This document shows, one piece after another, positions 1 to 5,468 of a stretch of 9,251 nucleotides of DNA. This DNA comes from Acidobacteriaceae bacterium (lineage in GTDB: Bacteria; Acidobacteriota; Terriglobia; Terriglobales; Acidobacteriaceae), in assembly GCA_003167305.1 (NCBI GenBank), contig PMTP01000193.1, forward strand, positions 1 to 9,251. The letters run 5' to 3'. The notes below the pieces were generated by a model. The model saw nothing but the letters and a program-made list of their open reading frames with translations. It searched no databases and was not told the origin of the DNA. Position 1 is the first letter of the stretch. The number at the start of each line of letters is the position of its first letter. The translations under genes and the position numbers were made by a program.

Positions 1-140
1 GCGATCGCCGGCTCGGAGATATCTATGCGCCCGAAGCCCGCGTCGAGGGCCATCGGCGTAAAGCTGTCTTTCTCCTGTGCCGCGGCGGCCAGGGCCAAAG
101 CCGACGCCGCCAGCAACGCTATGGTCCATCGACTGAGCAT
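1..140 (-). CDS. Exported protein of unknown function, N-terminal fragment
   Basis: The ATG at 140-138 opens a minus-strand frame that runs off the left edge after 46 codons. The first residues (MLSRWTIALLAASALALAAAA) form a textbook signal peptide: an early arginine, a long Leu/Ala hydrophobic core, and an AAA/AQ boundary suggesting cleavage near residue 21. The mature part begins QEKDSFTPMALDAGFGRIDI and then continues toward the edge. A GAGGG ribosome binding site lies 6 bases upstream of the start (151-147), which strongly supports this start. The protein is therefore expected in the periplasm or beyond. Too little of the mature protein is visible to name a family. It lies downstream of the J-domain gene on the same strand but is separated by about 390 bases of repeat-rich DNA, so it probably has its own promoter. 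Confidence 0.75.
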   Translation of the reverse strand, partial: MLSRWTIALLAASALALAAAAQEKDSFTPMALDAGFGRIDISEPAI

Positions 141-267
141 GGAATTCCCTCGCTCGCTATCCCGCTGACAGATTAGACGCAGGGGCGGGCTCCCGGATGC
201 GGTTGTCTTTCCCTTTATAAATAGTCCCCACCGGCTTTCGCCAACCCACGGGGTATGAAACTGTAGC

Positions 268-285
268 GCCGGCCTCCCGGCCGGC
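268..285. repeat. Palindromic hairpin GCCGGCC-TCCC-GGCCGGC
   Basis: A perfect 7-bp stem (268-274 with 279-285) closes a 4-base TCCC loop. It is flanked by TAGCG on the left and TGTAGCG on the right. It resembles the short REP-like palindromes dispersed between genes in Acidobacteriota, an attribution made from memory of that style of element. There is no T-run on either side, so it is not a classical intrinsic terminator. Confidence 0.65.
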
Positions 286-290
286 TGTAG

Positions 291-309
291 CGTGGACCTC
301 CGGTCCACG
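291..309. repeat. Palindromic hairpin CGTGGACC-TCC-GGTCCACG
   Basis: A perfect 8-bp stem (291-298 with 302-309) closes a 3-base TCC loop, five bases after the previous hairpin. The two form a tandem hairpin block between the two 42-base repeat copies. On the plus strand it is followed by ATTGTTTCTTTCT, which is T-rich but interrupted, so a weak plus-strand terminator is possible although no plus-strand gene enters from the left. Confidence 0.65.
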
Positions 310-363
310 ATTGTTTCTTTCTAGTCCCCCACCGGTGTTGCCGACCCGCGAGAAATGAAACTG

Positions 364-378
364 CTTCGACCACCGAAG
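364..378. repeat. Small palindrome CTTCG-ACCAC-CGAAG after second 42-base copy
   Basis: A 5-bp stem (364-368 with 374-378) closes a 5-base loop, starting at the base after the second 42-base copy. It occupies the same relative place as the GCCGGCC hairpin after the first copy. It is short and could be chance; the matching position is what makes it worth recording. Confidence 0.4.
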
Positions 379-381
379 TCC

Positions 382-430
382 GCTAACTTGCTGACTTGCT
401 AATTCTCGCGAAACGGGTGCTAACTTGCTG
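382..430. repeat. 12-base direct repeat GCTAACTTGCTG with partial third copy
   Basis: The 12-mer is present at 382-393 and again at 419-430, with an overlapping partial version (GACTTGCTAA) at 393-402. It reads as a degenerate short-period repeat of the CAGCAAGTTAG type on the minus strand. Such low-complexity arrays can translate into Ser/Gln-rich false proteins. Confidence 0.6.
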
Positions 431-530
431 CATTTTTCGAAATCATCTCTACTAGCTTCCCATTTGTTTTGTTGAATTTGCAATTTTGTTTCTTTGTAGG
501 GAACCTCCGATTTAGTGCGCTGGCCACAAG

Positions 531-1655
531 CTATCGCGCAAAAAGAATGACCGATCCGGGATCGCTTTTCCAGCGAACGACCCGATTATTCTGGAAATAG
601 ACGATGGATCTGCCGTATTCAAACTGATCTTCGGTAAACGCCGTCGGGGTTCCCTGCACCACCAGCACCGTGTCTTTCGATGAGCCGGTCGTAAACGACT
701 GCGTATCCGGGTCAACCGCAGTTTGCGGCCACAGCTTGACGCGCAGCGGAGAGGAACCAGGATCGATGCGCCAGCCAGTGACGGCGTCTTCCTTGAGATA
801 CAACTCCGAGTTGCCGTAGACCAGCTTGTCCTCCGTGGATGCGGTGGGAGGGCCTTGCTGAGCCAGCACCTCTTCCCGGGTGGAACCGACGGTGACATAA
901 GGCTTGAGCTTGATCGTTCCGGCCGGAGTCGGATGGGCCGCGGTGTACGTCTTCTCTGGCTTCGCCGCATTCTGGGGCGCGGGCTCGGCGGCAGGCGCAT
1001 TGGCTTCCGGTGCTGGGCTGCGCGGGCCCATACTCCGCATCTCTTGCTTGATCTTCTCCTGAAAGCTGAGATTCTGCCCGCTCTGCCGGCTTGCGGAATA
1101 GTGCATCCGGGAGCTTCTCCAGATCAATCCGCCGGTGAGCAGCACCACGAGAACAGCGGCGATTGTCAAGATTAATTTGACCTTTCCATGAACCTTGTAG
1201 ATTTCTTTAAGGACCAGCATGACCTTCTGAGGGCGCGCCTTGATCTTTTGCCAGATTCCCTGAGGAGGAGCCGCATCGGGAATCAGGGCAAACGCAATCC
1301 GCGCTTTTCTGGCCGAGAAGGCCGGCGTATCTGGCTCCACGTTCGGCGGCGGTGCAGGGGCCAATTTGGTGGAGAGATAGACCGGCCGCTGCGCATGGCC
1401 TCGGTCCGTCGAGGTCATGGTCAGATAATCGAAGGCGGCATGGATGTCCTTCAGCTTGGTCTCCGCGGCCTCCTTCAACTTCGGGTCGTCCTGAAAGTGA
1501 TCCGGATGCCAGACCTTGACCAGCAGGCGATAGGCGCTTCGGATGTCATATTCCAGCCCTTCCATTCCCAGGCCGAGAATGTGCAGAGCCTCGCAGCGCG
1601 GGCACAGCGTCGTCCCTTCCTCCGTCAGTTGGCCGCAAATGCAGATGTTCTTCAA
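531..1655 (-). CDS. Membrane-anchored J-domain protein with BamE-like C-terminal repeats
   Basis: This is a 374-residue protein. Residues 5-21 hold a CxC...CxxC motif (C5, C7, C18, C21), likely a small zinc ribbon. Residues about 27-80 form a J domain with the HPD signature at 50-52, preceded by basic helix II (YRLLVKVW) and followed by a helix III ending AAFDYL. J domains stimulate the ATPase of DnaK-type Hsp70. A Pro/Ala linker follows, then one transmembrane helix at about 160-179. A second Pro/Ala linker leads to two homologous repeats at about 254-308 and 321-371, each with G-S/T-x4-V-L-x3-G-x-P-T, a YG pair and a W-x-x-DPGS ending, reminiscent of SmpA/BamE-type motifs. If the J domain is cytoplasmic, the repeats face the periplasm. 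The start is a TTG at 1655-1653 with a GAGGG site 8 bases upstream. A perfect TATAAT lies about 45 bases upstream. The client and pathway are unknown. Confidence 0.85.
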   Translation of the reverse strand: MKNICICGQLTEEGTTLCPRCEALHILGLGMEGLEYDIRSAYRLLVKVWHPDHFQDDPKLKEAAETKLKDIHAAFDYLTMTSTDRGHAQRPVYLSTKLAPAPPPNVEPDTPAFSARKARIAFALIPDAAPPQGIWQKIKARPQKVMLVLKEIYKVHGKVKLILTIAAVLVVLLTGGLIWRSSRMHYSASRQSGQNLSFQEKIKQEMRSMGPRSPAPEANAPAAEPAPQNAAKPEKTYTAAHPTPAGTIKLKPYVTVGSTREEVLAQQGPPTASTEDKLVYGNSELYLKEDAVTGWRIDPGSSPLRVKLWPQTAVDPDTQSFTTGSSKDTVLVVQGTPTAFTEDQFEYGRSIVYFQNNRVVRWKSDPGSVILFAR

Positions 1656-1698
1656 ACCGTTAGCCCTCGACCTTCTCTCTGTTTTGGGAGACGGGACA

Positions 1699-1704
1699 AT
1701 TATA
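1699..1704 (-). promoter_or_regulatory. Candidate -10 box (TATAAT) for the J-domain gene
   Basis: The minus strand reads exactly TATAAT at 1704-1699, in the 118-base gap between the divergent J-domain and mnmG genes. Transcription would begin near 1692, giving a leader of about 37 bases before the TTG start at 1655. No good TTGACA-like -35 lies 16-18 bases upstream (CTGCCG at 17) and there is no extended -10 TG, so this is a half-supported promoter. Confidence 0.35.
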
Positions 1705-1773
1705 GAAGAGCTTGTTGGCTTCGGCAGAACACACCTTACGCTGGCGCTGAGAGAAATCCGTAGAATGGACTAG

Positions 1774-3756
1774 ATGGCTTTTACCGAACAATACGATGTG
1801 GCAGTGGTGGGCGCGGGGCACGCGGGGTGCGAGGCGGCGATGGCGGCGGCGCGCATGGGACTCAAAGTTGCGCTGATCACGATGAACCTGGATCTGATCG
1901 CGCAGATGAGCTGCAATCCGGCCATCGGCGGTGTGGCCAAGGGCCACCTGGTGCGCGAGGTGGATGCGCTGGGCGGCGTGATGGGCGAGGTGGCCGACGC
2001 GGTAGGCATTCAGTTCAGGCTGCTGAATAGCTCACGCGGCCCGGCGGTGTGGAGTCCGCGGGCGCAGTGCGACAAGCAGCTCTACCGGGTGAGGATGCGC
2101 GAGGTGCTGGAAGGCCAGCCGGGGCTGCACATCCGGCAAGCTGAGGTGGTGGGGCTAATTGTCGATGAGGGAATTGGGAATAGGGAACAGGGAATAGGGA
2201 TTGAGGGACTAGGGACTAAGGGACAGAGGAAAATTTTGGGGTTAAAGCTGCGGGACGGGCGACAGATGCTGGCTGGGGCCACCATTATTACGACCGGCAC
2301 CTTTCTGAATGGGCTGATTCACTGCGGCGAGGAAAAATATCCAGCAGGCCGCAGCGGTGAGCCGGCCTCTGTTCTGCTGGGCGAGGAGCTACGCGCGCTG
2401 GGCCTCAGAACTTGCAGGCTCAAGACCGGGACGCCGCCGCGGCTGGATGGCCGCACGATCCGCTGGGAGGCCTTCGAGGAGCAAGCCGGCGACGCCGAGC
2501 CTACGCCCTTCAGCTTCCGGACGAAGAAGATAGTGCAACCGCAGATCAGTTGCCACATCGCCTTCACCACTCCGGAGACACTCAGAATCATTCGCGCGAA
2601 TGTGCATCGCTCGGCAATGTATTCGGGGCAGATCGCAGGGATCGGGCCGCGCTATTGCCCTTCCATAGAGGACAAGATCGTCAAGTTTCCCGACAAGACG
2701 CAGCACCAGTTCTTTCTGGAGCCGGAGGGGCTGCACACCCACGAGGTCTACATCAACGGAATGTCCACCTCGCTGCCGATGGAGGTGCAGTGGGAGATTG
2801 TGCATTCGATTCCCGGCCTTGAGCAGGCGGAGATGCTGCGCCCCGGCTACGCCATTGAATACGATAGCGTGGACGCCACTGAGTTGGACCGGACGCTGCG
2901 CGTGAAGGCCTTCACGGGCCTTTATCTTGCGGGACAGATCAATGGAACCAGCGGCTACGAAGAGGCGGCCGGCCAGGGCATCATGGCCGGCATCAACGCG
3001 GCGTTGTGGCTGAAGGGCGAGCCGCCGTTCACGATGGACCGGAGCGAGGGCTACATTGGCGTCATGATCGACGACCTAATCTCGAAGGGAACCAATGAGC
3101 CATATCGAATGTTCACCTCGCGCGCCGAGTTCCGGCTGCATCTGCGCATCGACAACGCCGACCGGCGGCTGACTCCGCATGGGCGGCGGCTGGGGCTGAT
3201 CGGCGACCAGGCCTGGGCGGAATATGAGCGAAAGCAAGCGCGCATGAATGCGCTGGAGCAGTTGCTTGTGACCGGCAAAGTGACCCCTGAAGGGCTGCGG
3301 GCCGCGGGTTTTGATGGGCTGACAGCGACCGCTGGATTGACCTGGGCGCAATTGCTGAAGCGGCCCGAGGTGGCCATCGAGGCAGTGCTGGGCGCGGTTC
3401 GCGATGACCTAGTGGCCGATCCGCTGCTGGCGAAGATGATGGATCGTACCAGCCTGACTCCCGAAGCGCGAGCGGCGCTGCGCAACGAGGCCCGCGCCGT
3501 GGAGACCGAGATCAAGTTTGCCGGCTACCTGGAGCAGCAGAAGAAATCCATCGCCAAGTTGAAGGCGGCCGAGGGGGTTGCGATTCCGGAGTGGCTCGAT
3601 TATGGCGCCATCAGCGGGCTTTCGCGGGAGATGCGCGAGACTCTTGAGCGGGTGCGCCCGGTCACCATCGGCCAGGCCAGCCGCCTTCCCGGCGTGACCC
3701 CGGCCGCGCTGAGCCTGGTTCACGTCTCGATCCGGCTGCAAGGGACCAGGCGATAG
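1774..3756 (+). CDS. mnmG: tRNA uridine-5-carboxymethylaminomethyl modification enzyme MnmG
   Basis: MnmG (GidA) is an FAD enzyme that works with the GTPase MnmE in the cytoplasm to install 5-carboxymethylaminomethyl or 5-aminomethyl groups on wobble U34 of certain tRNAs. Visible hallmarks are the dinucleotide-binding GAGHAG (13-18), CNPAIGG with C47, [23 protein letters not shown] with C295, the [13 protein letters not shown] segment, [11 protein letters not shown], and the C-terminal [18 protein letters not shown] segment. C47 matches the E. coli number exactly, while C295 corresponds to E. coli C277. The 18-residue excess is explained by a repeat-derived insertion around residues 133-152. 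At 660 residues it is longer than the E. coli protein (629). The ribosome binding site is weak; ATG at 1774 is chosen because the FAD motif follows at the normal distance. The usual neighbour rsmG is not seen. Confidence 0.97.
   Translation: MAFTEQYDVAVVGAGHAGCEAAMAAARMGLKVALITMNLDLIAQMSCNPAIGGVAKGHLVREVDALGGVMGEVADAVGIQFRLLNSSRGPAVWSPRAQCDKQLYRVRMREVLEGQPGLHIRQAEVVGLIVDEGIGNREQGIGIEGLGTKGQRKILGLKLRDGRQMLAGATIITTGTFLNGLIHCGEEKYPAGRSGEPASVLLGEELRALGLRTCRLKTGTPPRLDGRTIRWEAFEEQAGDAEPTPFSFRTKKIVQPQISCHIAFTTPETLRIIRANVHRSAMYSGQIAGIGPRYCPSIEDKIVKFPDKTQHQFFLEPEGLHTHEVYINGMSTSLPMEVQWEIVHSIPGLEQAEMLRPGYAIEYDSVDATELDRTLRVKAFTGLYLAGQINGTSGYEEAAGQGIMAGINAALWLKGEPPFTMDRSEGYIGVMIDDLISKGTNEPYRMFTSRAEFRLHLRIDNADRRLTPHGRRLGLIGDQAWAEYERKQARMNALEQLLVTGKVTPEGLRAAGFDGLTATAGLTWAQLLKRPEVAIEAVLGAVRDDLVADPLLAKMMDRTSLTPEARAALRNEARAVETEIKFAGYLEQQKKSIAKLKAAEGVAIPEWLDYGAISGLSREMRETLERVRPVTIGQASRLPGVTPAALSLVHVSIRLQGTRR
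2169..2225 (+). repeat. Degenerate GGGAATA heptanucleotide repeat inside mnmG
   Basis: Eight GGG-led units follow one another: GGGAATT, GGGAATA, GGGAACA, GGGAATA, GGGATTGA, GGGACTA, GGGACTAA and GGGACA. They encode roughly residues 133-152 (core [20 protein letters not shown]). Heptamer repeats of this kind usually sit between genes. Here the array is in frame within a conserved enzyme. Its length agrees with the net 18-residue gain measured between the two conserved cysteines. Eight G-triplets spaced by 4-5 bases form a G-quadruplex-like pattern on the coding strand and in the mRNA. Confidence 0.85.
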
Positions 3757-3794
3757 GTTTATAGTTCTTTGTGAAGTTTCCGGAGTGATTCGAA

Positions 3795-4196
3795 ATGCCG
3801 GTCGATGAAGTCTCTTTGCAAATTATCAATATGGAGCGCGCCGCGCTCGATCGTTGGGGCCGGGGCGATCCGGACGGTTTTCTGGAAATCTCCGCGCCGG
3901 ATGTTGCCTACTTCGATCCATTTCTGCCAGGGCGGATTGATGGCCTGAGCGCGTTGCGGAAGTACTACGCGGAGTTGCGCGGACAGATTTTCATTGATAG
4001 TAATGAGATCGTCGATCCCGAGGTAAAGGTGCAGGGAGAGATCGCGATCCTGACTTACTGCTTTGTCTCGCGCGGCGGCGGCGACGAGATGCGCTGGAAT
4101 ACAACCGAGGTCTACCGGCACGGAGCCGACGGCTGGCGCATCGTTCATACGCATTGGTCATTTACCCAGCCCGTGCTCGCCAGCTTGCAGGCTTGA
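3795..4196 (+). CDS. SnoaL/DUF4440-type NTF2-like protein
   Basis: This 133-residue protein has the NTF2-like pattern: an N-terminal helix (VSLQIINMERAALDRWGRGD), then FLEISAPDVAYFDPF, a GRIDGLSALRKYY helix, strands with VKVQGEIAILTYCF, and the final TTEVYRH-GADGWRIVHTHWSF, typical of SnoaL-like/DUF4440 proteins. These small cone-shaped folds bind or convert small hydrophobic molecules in many settings, so no substrate can be assigned. No signal peptide is present, so it is probably cytoplasmic. The ATG at 3795 has a GGAG 10 bases upstream (3781-3784). It starts 38 bases after the mnmG stop on the same strand and could be co-transcribed, although a functional link with tRNA modification is not implied. 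Confidence 0.85.
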   Translation: MPVDEVSLQIINMERAALDRWGRGDPDGFLEISAPDVAYFDPFLPGRIDGLSALRKYYAELRGQIFIDSNEIVDPEVKVQGEIAILTYCFVSRGGGDEMRWNTTEVYRHGADGWRIVHTHWSFTQPVLASLQA

Positions 4197-4466
4197 ACTG
4201 AAGAGCGGCCTCTGGCTCCGGCGCCGAACGCTCCTTGGCAAGTCCGGGCGGAAAACGAACGGGACAGACCAGCGACTCGGCCTTGATCTCTTCGAAGGGA
4301 ATGGTCACACGGATTTCCTTTTCTTGAAATGTTGCATACGTGACGTCGGATGACGCTTGACGCAGAAGTTTATGCGCGCGGCTAAGTTCGCCATCGGAAT
4401 CACAAGACGATCGATCTCGCTAGCTGGCATCGCGTTTACATGAACCGGGAACGTTTTGCGCGGCAC
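4162..4466 (-). pseudogene. Possible frameshifted gene remnant between convergent genes
   Basis: On the minus strand, frame A (possible starts GTG 4466 or ATG 4430) reads VPRKTFPVHVNAMPASEIDR and on through LVIPMANLA before drifting to a stop at 4307-4305. Frame B is open from 4419 to a TAA at 4164-4162 and reads RAHKLLRQASSDVTYATFQE, then KEIRVTIPFEEIKAESL, which looks like real protein in composition. Adding one C near 4376-4380, within a CGCGCGC run, would join the two as MANLARAHKLLRQ. Alternatively these are two tiny ORFs (41 and 48 codons) sharing a GTGA overlap at 4308-4305. I do not recognise a family. The 3' end overlaps the NTF2-like gene by 35 bases. It may be a degraded gene, a sequencing error, or chance. 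Confidence 0.25.
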
Positions 4467-4504
4467 GCGCCGCAGATTGCGTTTCTCGACGAACCCGGAG
4501 GCAT

Positions 4505-4530
4505 CCCAGGTCCGAAAATCCGGACCTGGG
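4505..4530. repeat. Perfect 10-bp stem hairpin downstream of the membrane-protein gene
   Basis: CCCAGGTCCG (4505-4514) pairs perfectly with CGGACCTGGG (4521-4530) across a 6-base AAAATC loop. It lies 17 bases beyond the stop of the minus-strand membrane-protein gene. On that strand it is not followed by a T-run, so it is not a standard intrinsic terminator, though it could protect the 3' end of the transcript. The flanking GGGTGCCCCA on the minus strand gives it the look of a dispersed intergenic element. Confidence 0.6.
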
Positions 4531-4547
4531 GCACCCGCGAGTATTTC

Positions 4548-5303
4548 CTACTTTGCCCAGGCGGTTACCCACTGGAGGGTGAGGTTGCTCCACGGCGGCC
4601 AGAAGTAGAGGACAGAGGCGAAGAAGTCGCACGTGAGCAGTGCGATCGAGGCGAGGACGTGGGAGCGGACGAGACGGCCGCGATAAAGATCCCAGCCCAG
4701 CATCAACACGACGATCACAATGTTTCCATAGAAGCCATAAAGGAAGCCGAGGAAGGTGGATTGTAGTCGGGTCGGGTAGACATACTCTATCAATCGAACA
4801 AAGCCCGGCGGGGCGAGGGAGACATTGGAGAGAATCATCATCCGCTTGTGAGCGGCGGGATTCTTGCGCTGGGCAATCCCGATGGCGAAAAGAACGAGGA
4901 AAAAGCCGATGTTGACGGCCTGAATGGCGAAGAGTGGATGGGGGGAAGGGCCTTTCGCTTTGTCATGGATGATCGCTGCTGTGTAAGCCGCTACGGGTCC
5001 CATCACGCCCATCAGGCAGGCCCACGCGACGAGAAGCCAGCCGAGCTTACGGTGCAAATCAACCCGGTCACGCACCACTAGAAGTACCTGCGCGGTGATC
5101 AGAAACATCCAGATGGTGAAGACCGCGGCGTGCAGATGCAGGAGAAAGGGTGGGTGCTGGCCCAGGAAACTCTTGGCATCGAAGCCGAAGCCGAGGATCA
5201 TTCCTATCCAAAGAATGCCAAGCCAGACTGTTGAGGGGATTCTATCTTCGCGTGGGTTCCAATTTCCACGGACGTGCCACTTCCAATGTGCGACTTTCTC
5301 CAC
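4548..5303 (-). CDS. Uncharacterised multi-spanning membrane protein with conserved histidines
   Basis: This 251-residue protein has about seven hydrophobic segments, near residues 24-41, 54-77, 89-110, 124-144, 155-172, 184-205 and 213-232. Conserved-looking polar positions sit at or beside membrane segments: H56 and H58 in LHLHAAVFTIW, H84 in DLHRKLGW, and H152 in AHKRMM. This pattern of HxH, HRxLG and HKRxM is shared by a widespread uncharacterised membrane family resembling DUF2306-type proteins. Intramembrane histidines could bind haem or a metal, but this is inference. The start is a GTG at 5303-5301 with a strong GGAGG site 6 bases upstream (5314-5310), which settles the start. A TTGACA box lies upstream. 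It follows tldD on the same strand after 165 bases and is probably transcribed separately. Confidence 0.8.
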   Translation of the reverse strand: MEKVAHWKWHVRGNWNPREDRIPSTVWLGILWIGMILGFGFDAKSFLGQHPPFLLHLHAAVFTIWMFLITAQVLLVVRDRVDLHRKLGWLLVAWACLMGVMGPVAAYTAAIIHDKAKGPSPHPLFAIQAVNIGFFLVLFAIGIAQRKNPAAHKRMMILSNVSLAPPGFVRLIEYVYPTRLQSTFLGFLYGFYGNIVIVVLMLGWDLYRGRLVRSHVLASIALLTCDFFASVLYFWPPWSNLTLQWVTAWAK

Positions 5304-5336
5304 CGGTAACCTCCAGTTGATTTTGCTGCATGCCGG

Positions 5337-5365
5337 AGCATCGCATCGTATTGGGCGGATGTCAA
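5337..5365 (-). promoter_or_regulatory. Candidate sigma-70 promoter for the membrane-protein gene
   Basis: A perfect TTGACA -35 lies at 5365-5360 on the minus strand, followed after 17 bases by GATGCT (5342-5337), a weak -10 matching three of six consensus positions. Transcription would start near 5330, leaving a leader of about 27 bases that includes the GGAGG site. The perfect -35 and the correct spacing support it; the poor -10 weakens it. Confidence 0.4.
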
Positions 5366-5468
5366 AAGAAATCGGGAGGATGGTTTGCGGGGTTTCTTTC
5401 CTCCGACCTCTTATCCAGATCGCCCTTGTAACTGAGGAACAATCTCCTAATTGGGATGGACCGATTGA

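Larger units (their letters stand above)
222..363. repeat. Two copies of a 42-base direct repeat, 100-base spacing
   Basis: Copy 1 is at 222-263 and copy 2 at 322-363. Both begin TAGTCCCC and end ATGAAACTG. They share ACCGG, GCC and ACCC blocks in the same order, with one-base indels on each side. By eye about 34 of 43 aligned positions match. The start-to-start distance is exactly 100 bases. Each copy is followed directly by a palindrome: 268-285 after copy 1 and 364-378 after copy 2. This suggests a composite unit, repeat plus hairpin, that was duplicated or inserted twice. The number of copies elsewhere in the genome cannot be seen from here. Confidence 0.7.
141..530. other. 390-base gene-free intergenic stretch with repeat cluster
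   Basis: The stretch lies between the end of the J-domain gene and the start of the exported-protein gene, both on the minus strand. It holds a ribosome binding site for the latter (147-151), two copies of a 42-base repeat, three hairpins and a 12-base direct repeat, each listed separately. Bases 431-505 are markedly AT-richer than the surroundings and contain T-runs on the plus strand. I see no convincing -35/-10 pair. A 108-codon open frame on the minus strand (157-483) consists of translated repeats and is not believed to be a gene. Confidence 0.7.

Noticed and set aside
382..430. Possible CRISPR-like repeats
   Set aside because: Only two exact 12-base copies with an irregular, partly repetitive spacer; no array and no cas gene.
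157..483. A 108-codon minus-strand open frame
   Set aside because: It is built from the intergenic repeats (the 42-base units, hairpins and the CAGCAAGTTAG-type repeat), has no domain signature, and overlaps the promoter region of the exported-protein gene.
723..1763. Plus-strand open frames (723-1175, 1188-1763) opposite the J-domain gene
   Set aside because: Arg/Gly-rich compositions and no recognisable motifs; the opposite strand has a J domain with HPD, a membrane helix and duplicated repeats.
4505..4530. Intrinsic terminator
   Set aside because: The stem is strong but there is no T-run on either strand after it, so it is listed as a repeat/hairpin.
4440..4915. Plus-strand open frames (4440-4766, 4640-4915)
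   Set aside because: They lie mostly opposite the membrane-protein gene, which has a strong GGAGG/GTG start and regular membrane helices; the Arg/Glu-rich translations show no motif.
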